Program-made: the position numbers and the translations under genes
Shown here: in pieces, positions 56,396 to 64,000 of the stretch
How the letters are laid out: every line of letters begins with the position of its first letter
Position numbering within the stretch: the stretch's first letter is position 1
Assembly (NCBI RefSeq): GCF_011075055.1
Contig: NC_058137.1
Coordinates: forward strand, 26,025,463 to 26,089,462
Reading direction: 5' to 3'
DNA from: Mangifera indica
Taxonomy: Eukaryota; Streptophyta; Magnoliopsida; Sapindales; Anacardiaceae
Length of the DNA stretch: 64,000 nucleotides
The notes under the pieces: model-generated
Told to the model about the DNA's origin: nothing
The model's input: the letters and a program-made list of their open reading frames with translations, nothing else
The model's database searches: none

Positions 56396-56409
56396 TTATA
56401 TAATATATA
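56396..56409 (-). promoter_or_regulatory. Candidate TATA box of the intact RLP
   Basis: On the minus strand TATATATTATATAAC, about 155 bp upstream of the ATG at 56242 and conserved at the same place in RLP copy 1 (7058-7072). If transcription starts about 30 bp downstream, an out-of-frame ATG at 56361 would be in the leader. Confidence 0.45.
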
Positions 56410-59400
56410 GGGTATCCAAAGTTAGATTTCTTAGACAATATACTAAATAGTCATTGATCCATAGACAAGTTTGAGCATAATAGCTGAGTTCATATTAACT
56501 GATAGTTAGACTAGTTACTCAATGCTTAAGTTAGATTATTTTTAAATCAACATTAAAAATAATATTTAAAATAATTTATCTTTGCATAATAAAATATATA
56601 ATTCGAATTACATTTAAATAAAATCTAATTATAAATATACCAAAAGTTATTCGCTTTAACTCAATGATTAAACAGCAAACCAAGACAATTTGATCATTGG
56701 TCAAAGTGGTTAAATTATAGAAATAAAAATTAGTCTTACCTAGATTGGATAAGGCCACAAATTCTGAAAGAACAAATTGAATGACTAATTCGATCTAAAT
56801 TTCAAAACCATGGAACAAAGTTGGAGTGGGAAGGGTAATAAGTTAGCAACTTAATAAAATATATTATCTGTGTAAAATGGTCACAACAAGTGAAAAAAAA
56901 GGGGGAGTGACCCTTAATTATACTTAAAAAATAACGTTAATTCCTTTTATCTCGTTTTTATCACCCTCAATCCCTCTATATAAATAAAATATAATTGTAA
57001 ATTTATTTTTAATATAAAATTAAGTATTATTTAGAAAATTGAACTCTTTCTCCGTCTAAATTCATTTTTCCTTATATTTGCGGTTGAAAAGATAGGACCT
57101 TTTGATTATTCCCCGAAAATTAAGGTCTTCGTCTTCTTTAACAAAAGACTTACCCGTGGTCAACACGTAGACAGCTAACTATCCCAAAATTTTTATTTCT
57201 CTTTCCCTTGTATTTTTAATTTATTATAACTCTTTTTAACTTTTCTTCTTTTTTTAAGCCCTCCTTTCTTAACCCCAACTAAATGAAACAAATGGTCAAA
57301 ATGTATCATTTTCATTTTTTTCTCTTTGCTTTATATTTTTTTAATTATAATTTTTCCCTATTTCTACTCGTTACAATAAAAAAGGTCAAATTGTATCACT
57401 TTCATTTTTATAAACAAATCAAATTTGAATCAAATTAAACATTCAAATTTGAGCTCAGATCGAGTCCAAATTTATATTACTTGCTAATTGAGTTTTAGTC
57501 TAATTGATATCAAATCACTCTTGATTTAAATCTTTTGAATTCAAATTAATCTTAAATTGGTACTTGTTTGGGTTCAATTCAGATAGAATTCAGTCCTAAA
57601 TTTACCTTTCAAGATGATGTCGTGATTAGCATGTTGGTCTTCTTCAACAATGTTTTTGATTGTTTTCATTCAATAAGTAATGCCTTGACAAACTCCTAAA
57701 TTGACGCTATTTTGCTTGGATTAAGGGATGTCAATTGTTTGTTCACATTGCTGAAGAAGACCAGCATGTTAATCACGGCATAACTTTTTATGTTTTCCAA
57801 AATGAGCCTTTCATCGAGAAATTAACGTGAACAAACAAAATTATAGCTCCAGAAAGTAACATGCCTTGACTTTTTTTCACATTACTTTCGCGATTAAAGG
57901 CTCCATCAATTGTCTATTTTATTCATTGGAATTGCTCAAGATACAAAATAAGAATACATAATTTATGTGGAAGTCCAACACGAAAAAATAGACAGGTATG
58001 AAATGGAGAAAATTTCACTATGAATGATGAAAATTTTAAAATGAAGAAGAGATTATTTTGTTTTCTGTATTGTGGCACACTCACTCACTTTTTATATGCA
58101 CTAATGCACTTTTTATATACAAACCTTTATACACATTTTTAGGTAGCTTTTATATTCAAACCCCAATTGACAGATACTTGACTTGTATACAAGTCGCATG
58201 TTTGCAATAGATAACACATTATCCGCCAATGGATTGTACCTATTTTATTGTAAGTCTTTGTTATTTTACCGTTACCTGTTGTATTTACTTAAGGGTGTGT
58301 TTGGTTGAGGGTTTTTAAGATTATCTTGGTAATCTATCTTTTATTCCCTTGTTTGGTTTGTCAGTAATAAAAGATTACAGTAATCTTCTATTACCGATGC
58401 TGACGTGGCAGGTGATATAGGTGGTAATCTGATTACCATCTTCACCTTAGGTATTTAAAGATTATTAGGGTAATCTTGAGTTTATTATAGAAAAATTATT
58501 ATTTATTAATTTTTTGAGATAAAAATAATTTTATTTTTAATTAATATGACAAATAATATAAAAAATATTTAAAAATAATTATATTCAAGGACATTTAAGT
58601 AAAATAATTTACTAGTAATCTTTTATTACTTTTAACCAAACACAATAATTAGTTATACCTATCAAAATTTATCAAACATAGTAATCATTTATACCTAATA
58701 ATCTTTTAAGTAATTTATCTTCAAGGTAATCTTTCTATTTTAGTAATCAAACATTACCCAAGTCAAACGCCCCCTAAATATAATTAAAAATTTATCCATT
58801 GAGTCATGTGACCCATACTAGGGGGCCAAGCCCAGATTAGTCTCTAATCCATAGTTCTCGAATTCAAATAATCTTTTATAGAATTTTTTAAGTATCAAAG
58901 AACCAAATTCTCACTCATCATCTGCTTTTGCTAGTGAATTGGAAAGGCATGAAATCATCTTATATAGATTTGTCTATATTCTCTCTTTCCCTTTATTCTA
59001 TTTAATTTTCTTTTCTCCCTTGTTTTTCTATTTCACTATTCAAAATTTTAGGGGCAAATGTAATTGTAAAAATATTAGGGGCCTTAAAAAAATTTTTAAC
59101 AGAATTTTTGAAAAAAAAAAGTTTTAAGGTGTTTTAAAATTTTTAAAATTTTAGTATACCTCTCAATAGTTTCAAAAATGATAATTATACTTTTAAAGAA
59201 TTGGCCGAAATACAATAATTTAAAGTTAAGTAGAATTTTTATTTTTAAGAGTCTAAAATAAAAAAATGTAAACTGGTATAAGAATATAATGATAATTTGA
59301 TATTTATATTAAATATTAATGACAGGTTTTATAACTTTAATATAAGGACAAAATAATTATTTTAAAGAAACAAAAGTGGACCATGATTGAAAATTTAACT

Positions 59401-59905
59401 TTTTGAAACTTTTATCAATCTCAGGTGGAAAATAGTCATTCGGCCTAATTTTTTAAGCTAAATTCACCATTCACGATAAAGAATGATGGACAGTGTAATC
59501 AACGGCCTAAAACATGTAAGCAAAGGTCCTGAATGAATAAAATTAACACTCTTTTTTCAATAATTTTTGTCTTAGTATATGACTTAAGCATTGAAAAGGC
59601 CTCGCTGACAAAAGCCACAACCAAATAAGCCCTAATTTGTTTATGATTTGAAATTTTAAAATTAGAAATAAAATAGTGTCCATTCATATAGTCGCATATT
59701 ATTGTTAAAAAATATATTAATGTTTATTATTAACCAACATAGTTTTACTCTATCAAATTTTGATTCGATCGGTTGCATGGTTAGCATATATCTCCCAATT
59801 CGAGCAAATTAGTTTCAAGCAAACCTCCCACATAAATGCCTTTTTTTTCACATAATCAGATAACTATTGCAATGTCCTTACAGAAAATCTCAATTTTTTT
59901 TCCAA
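56410..59905. other. Upstream arm of the intact RLP (inverted copy of 3725-7057)
   Basis: No gene. It follows the left arm in reverse over most of its length, with differences from indels, a low-complexity GAATTC/AAATTTGA-rich stretch (57410-57600) and a MITE at 58293-58774 that is absent from the left arm. Confidence 0.6.
58293..58774. mobile_element. Tourist-like MITE, 482 bp, TAA target
   Basis: Left end GGGTGTGTTTGGTTGAGGG and reversed right end GGGGGCGTTTGACTTGGG. Flanked by TAA (58290-58292 and 58775-58777). The left arm has the unoccupied site (ATTACATTTAAGTAAAC, about 4667-4683, reverse orientation). It is related in its ends to the MITE at 45943-46416. Confidence 0.78.
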
Positions 59906-59924
59906 TAGTTTTTTTAGTAAATTT

Positions 59925-60161
59925 ACCAATTATCAATCAAAATTGACGTCCTAGACTTGCTTTAGTTGAAGTCCTTGAAGCTATATCAATGTGGTGCAAG
60001 ACAGCTGCAGAATGCTGCAATTGACAAAGACCAAGTGAGATTCTTCCACATATGAGGCCAAAAATTTGTGCTCTGAAAGTCTAATTGAGCGCTCTTTTTT
60101 CCAGGGAGACACACATTGATCAACAATTACAATTTCTGTCATCAAATCTAATTATCAAGAC
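59925..60161 (+). promoter_or_regulatory. Orphan DUF2921 5' region
   Basis: Matches 23455-23690 just upstream of the intact DUF2921 gene (TCAAAATTGAC, GACTTGCTTTAGTTG, CTATATCAATGTGGTGCAAG, ATGAGGCCAAAAATTTG, CCAGGGAGACAC). At 60162 it switches to RLP 3'-flank sequence, so no DUF2921 coding follows. Confidence 0.7.
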
Positions 60162-60162
60162 A

Positions 60163-60440
60163 GAGTTGTGCACACAAGAACCAAACGTGAACATGAATGT
60201 TCATGGTCTGTCAAGTGCTTAACAAAAGATAAACATGAACTATATGCTCTTGCATAATGGTCTGAACTTACGAAATTGCTACTAAAATTAAATCTACAAT
60301 TTTTACAAAAGCTAGAAGTTTTCTTGGAGACATTAGTACAGCAGCTTCTGCTCCAAAAGACTCCTACTCAATGCAATAATCAACTCTTCGAAGTCTGAGA
60401 ATTAAAAAACAAAGCATGATTTCAATAGTCGAGTAACATT
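60163..60440 (-). other. Orphan RLP 3'-flank
   Basis: Matches the sequence downstream of the RLP genes (compare 52800-53060 and 63110-63370): GTGCACACA, CTCTTGCATAATGGTCTG, TTTCTTGGAGACAT, CAACTCTTCGAAGTCTGAGA. No RLP coding adjoins it, so it represents a deleted fourth copy. Confidence 0.65.
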
Positions 60441-61671
60441 TGTTGGTGTCCTATAAAGGCCCATGGGGCCAAGACCCTAAGCCCTGGAGCTAGGGCTGGA
60501 TTCAAACTAAGCGTATTTGAACTCTAGTTTAGTTCAACCGAGCCTGAAACAAGCTCAACTCAAACAAGCTTGAGCATAAGATTTCAATTTTTTCAAACTT
60601 GAGCTCAAGCTCATGTCTTAGGGGTGTTCAATTCGTTAAGCTCATGAACCTAAAAAATTTGATACAAATCGAATAAATGATGTCATTTTAACCAAAACAC
60701 ATCAAAATTTTATCGCTTTAGCACTGAGTTGAGACTAGCTTCTCTCAAATGAGCTGAGTTTGAACAACTTTGAGAAGAGCTCAAGCTCGAGCTTGGTTGC
60801 ACTTAAGTCGAGCTTGAGTTCAGCTTGAATCAAACCTTGCCTGGAGCATGCCTTGAACTTGTAAATTCTCTAGGGCCAGCCCAACACGAAGGCTTGCTTG
60901 GCAAGCCTCTTTCGAACACATGGGGCCGATGGGTAGGGTTGGATATGATACAAGCTGAGTCAGCTTGGCTCAAAAGTTTGATTCAAATTCGAATCGAGAG
61001 ATTTGGTTCATTTTTTCAATCGAGCCGAACTTGCGGTTTGATTCGATTTGAATTCATGGTTGAAATAAACTTGAATTAATAATTCGAATTTGTGGCTCAA
61101 TTCAACTTTAATTTATGGCTCGAATTAGTGATTTTGAATATTATTTGGGTAAAACGACATTGTTTTGTCAATAAACCATGAACTTAAGCCACGACTCTAA
61201 CCATAAATTCAAACCATTAATTCAAGCTACGAAATCAAGTCAAGCTCAAACTAAACCGAACTGAATCATTTTTCAATCAAATTAAACTTGAGCCACCTTA
61301 ATTTTGGTTTGACGAACTCAAGCTAAACATTTTTTCATTTGAACCAAACATGAGCCAATAGGTGTTCGGGCTCAGCCAAATTCGTATCCACCCCTATTGA
61401 TGGGCTGCACTAGGATTGACCTAGCCCACTGCAACCTCTTGCACCCTAAAAGTAAAATTTTCATTTGATTCTTACAGCTGTTGATTCTTAACTTTTGATG
61501 ACAAGATGATAATTTGAAAAGAAAAATGAGAGTACTACTGCCACAGATATTTAATGAAACGTCTGAGTGCTGTCATTTTGCCTCAACAGAAATCTGTAGA
61601 ATAATCTAAGTTTGGAATTGATTGATTAGCATTTGTTCAGAGTTTAGATAGTCTTCTTTCCTACACTTCGT
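60441..61671. other. Repeat-like, low-complexity intergenic
   Basis: No gene. Rich in degenerate GAGCTCAAGCTTGAG-type words (60540-60840). Includes the MITE candidate at 60936-61394. Confidence 0.5.
60936..61394. mobile_element. MITE candidate with inverted ends
   Basis: Left TAGGGTTGGATATGATACAA followed by GCTGAG; reversed right end TAGGGGTGGATACGAATTTG followed by GCTGAG. The interior consists of degenerate TCGAATTTGAATT / TTCAAGCTCA words. A clear target duplication was not found (GATGGG lies near both ends). Confidence 0.5.
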
Positions 61672-62149
61672 TGGTGTACCAGAAGTTTTAGAAACAATAA
61701 TATAAATATATCTGTGTGTGAGTGTGTGTATTATGCAAGAACGGAGAAAATGCTAATGTTGTAAACTGAAAATTTTGCAGGAAAAAAGTTCTATTCATTT
61801 TCATTACGTTCTTGTGAATATATATTACAACGACTAATCAAACTTTTTTTAGCAAAATCAACTGCTACTCAGCTTGATTTAAGCGTAACAATTAACTCAA
61901 AAACTAATATACCAAAACATACTAAGTCTAGTCAATCTTTCACCTAACATACCTAGTCTTATCTAGTTGTCTGTCATATTGCTTTAAACAAGCTAAATAC
62001 AAAAATATCATCACACAAGCTCACAAGGCAAGCATTGTTGCAGTGCCACATCAGTGCATTCCACATCTTGCCATCTTCAGTGTCAGCTCCTAGTCAACTT
62101 CCAGCCAACCTATTCCTCAGCACTGCTTTCTTCTCTGCACATCACTACA
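61672..62149 (-). repeat. Copia LTR relic downstream of RLP copy 3
   Basis: On the minus strand TGTAGTGATGTGCAG at 62149 to TACACCAACG near 61672, followed by AAGTGTAGG-type sequence and AAGAAGACTATCT as after the LTR at 10966-11442. A third copy of the same ancient insertion. Confidence 0.65.
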
Positions 62150-63482
62150 CCCTCCTAGTCGACTCATGCTTCCAACAGAGTTCAAGATGAGCCTGCCAGA
62201 TCATGATGAATGAAAAATCTAAGATTCTGTTTGCATTACAGGTTATATCATTTTAATGTGAATTTGCTAAGCGATAAATTAACTTGCCTTTGCAATTAAT
62301 AAGAAATTCTAGAATATATACACAAGGATTCGAAGATGAAAATCTGTTTGTGAGTGATATTGATTTGGTTGTTTCAGCTTAAAATGACCTGTCGATAGTG
62401 TTAACACTTCATCCTCACAGCACATTCTGAAAGTACAAAAACTTGTTTAGAAAGTAAATACTACCATTTTTTCACGGTTCAGCTAAGATTCATCTTAGCC
62501 TGCATCAATTAGGACCAAGTCGTACTCAATCAAATCACTAAACAATAATCCCAACTTTCAGATACAAAGATGAAATCAACATACAAAGTAAACACTCCCA
62601 CTTAATTTATTTCCTGACTTTCTTATTGTCAGTACTTATTGCCTAAATTTGAAATACTATGAGTATCCCACTCTATTGTTCTACCTCCCCATAAACATTC
62701 TAACTAAAATTCCCTTAACTTCTGACCTTTAAATCCCTTCAAGCACTTATCACACTTTCGTATCCTACAATATGAATAATTAAGCTAATCCGCAAGACAA
62801 AGAGTGGAAAAACAAAGAGGAGATGTAGTATCTCACTGCACAAAATAATATGATCTTGACCAAATAAGCTGCTGAAAATTATTGACAAAATCAGAGTAAA
62901 TTAAGGTCTAGAATCTCATAAAAAAATTTGAGATTAAATACTCAGCATGGGTGAGCTAGGGAGTGACACATCATAGCGGTACACCTAGACAACAAACAAC
63001 GAAATCGAATACAAGCAAAAGTTGCCAACTGTACTTGAATGAGAAATCACTTACAAATGTTCACATAATAATGCAACTGTGTGCACACATATAACAAGAC
63101 AAATATGTGCACACACAAAACTAAATGAGAACAAAAATGTTGGTAGTTTGCCAAATACTTACAAATGATAAACAAGAATTATAACGGCAATCTCTTGCAT
63201 AATAGTCTGGAACAGAAACAGAGTTGCTTATTGAATTGCTACTAAAATAAAAATCTACCATTAATACAAAAGCTTGAAGTATTCTTGGAGACATGGGTAT
63301 TGCACCTTACTCGTCAACTCTTCAGAGTCTGAGAATTAAAAAAACAAGTCTGAATTCAGTAGTCTTTTATCTAGCTATATTCATTATGATAAAGCTGTCA
63401 ATAGCTAAAAAAAAAAAAAAAAGCAGAATCTAGCAATAAGAGGGTTGGAGCACTTACAAAATTGAGGAACAACTTTCAAATG
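62150..63482. other. Downstream flank of RLP copy 3
   Basis: No gene. Nearly colinear with 51856-53185. Confidence 0.6.
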
Positions 63483-63999
63483 CTAATTTGTTCTTCTTCT
63501 ACGTCCTCTATTCAGCCTTCTCACATTTCTTGGACACTCTCTTTCAATCAACCTCACAAAAAATTCAGGTTTTCTTATTGAGAACACAATGTAAGCAATA
63601 GATATGCCAATTACAAATCCAAATAAATAAAACATAAGAGAGTGGTATATAAGTGTGTGGATTGGACCTTAACATAAGCCAATTGGTTTTGTGTAATATG
63701 GGTTTCAATCTTCACACTTGTAAGCCCAATAGATATTTCCGACAGAGGCCAATCACATGTCCAGTGAATGTATCACAAGTGACACCATCCCACAAACAGC
63801 AATCACTACCCTCTTTCCAGGACTCTGTCTTAGGATACCCATCGCAAAACCCAGAAGCATCTTCATAAAGGGAAAAGGTGTTCTTGAAATGAAGTAGAGC
63901 AACACTTTGTTCATGGGAGCAGAGTATCGGTGATGTAGAAAAGGATGAACAAACAACTTGAAGATGCAAGATGAAGAAGAAGAAGAATAACGCCCGCAT
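63483..63999 (-). pseudogene. RLP copy 3 with the LRR domain deleted
   Basis: The 5' part (63999-63745) encodes a signal peptide (MRALFFFFFILHLQVVCSS) and the LRR N-cap through SDCCLWDGVTC and GHVIGL, in frame and intact. It then enters 124 bp of unrelated sequence (63744-63621), which adds CRKYLLGLQV and a stop. The 3' part (63620-63483) encodes GFVIGISIAYIVFS, the membrane span, and the basic tail RRLNRGRRRRT to the stop, as in the intact RLP. The whole LRR domain, about 2.6 kb, is gone. The ATG is two bases from the window edge, so its promoter is not visible. As it stands it could encode only a secreted peptide of about 95 residues. Confidence 0.9.
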
Positions 64000-64000
64000 C

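Noticed and set aside
60825..61079. Open frame of 84 codons
   Set aside because: It lies in low-complexity GAGCTTGAG-type repeats and overlaps a MITE candidate; no support for a protein.
1..64000. tRNA, rRNA or CRISPR
   Set aside because: No cloverleaf-type gene, rRNA block or regularly spaced repeat array was recognised on reading; the tRNA-like matches are retrotransposon primer-binding sites.

Overview
This is plant nuclear DNA, almost certainly from a eudicot. It is AT-rich, has Ty1/copia and Ty3/gypsy LTR retrotransposons and MITEs, and carries an extracellular LRR receptor-like protein (RLP, Cf/Ve type), plant-specific DUF2921 membrane proteins and CYP71-type cytochromes P450 with the usual single phase-0 intron. 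I cannot name the species from the sequence.

Only three loci look intact: a DUF2921 gene (23783-26635, +), a CYP71-family P450 (29666-27994, -, two exons) and an RLP gene (56242-53186, -). Everything else related to these families is a broken copy. There are DUF2921 fragments at about 762-869, 1947-2500, 12760-13303, 13604-13750 (antisense), 14885-21317 (split by a copia element) and 33166-45394 (split by a gypsy element and a second insertion). P450 copies are at 3-152 (cut by the window edge), 31737-32614, 46989-49053 and 51008-51214. RLP copies are at 7214-10274 (one 2-bp deletion) and 63483-63999 (LRR domain deleted).

The layout comes from repeated local duplication. (1) The RLP block, with its upstream and downstream flanks, occurs in inverted orientation at both ends of the window (about 3725-11442, + and about 51410-59905, -). 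A third, gutted copy is at 61672-63999 and a bare 3' flank is at 60163-60440. (2) The middle holds two direct copies of a DUF2921(+)/P450(-) unit, about 22440-30260 and 32615-51214. The first is intact and the second is decayed. (3) The P450 end at 3-152 and its 3' flank match, in inverted orientation, the P450 relic at 31737-32614 and its flank.

Mobile DNA is nested in the duplicates. Most insertions can be dated relative to the duplications because the sister copy gives the empty site. The main elements are: a 4.7-kb copia with LTRs that differ by only two substitutions and one indel but with damaged coding sequence; a 9.3-kb gypsy deletion derivative that itself carries an antisense solo LTR; an older truncated copia with a solo LTR in its gag; a 760-bp element with very long inverted termini and a 9-bp target duplication; a 994-bp element with a 9-bp target duplication; and several MITEs.

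Functionally, the intact RLP is a candidate plasma-membrane immune receptor, the P450 a candidate ER-bound specialised-metabolism oxygenase and the DUF2921 protein a secretory-pathway polytopic membrane protein. Their proximity looks like shared duplication history; a functional link is not shown by the sequence. I found no convincing tRNA, rRNA, CRISPR or prokaryotic-type feature.
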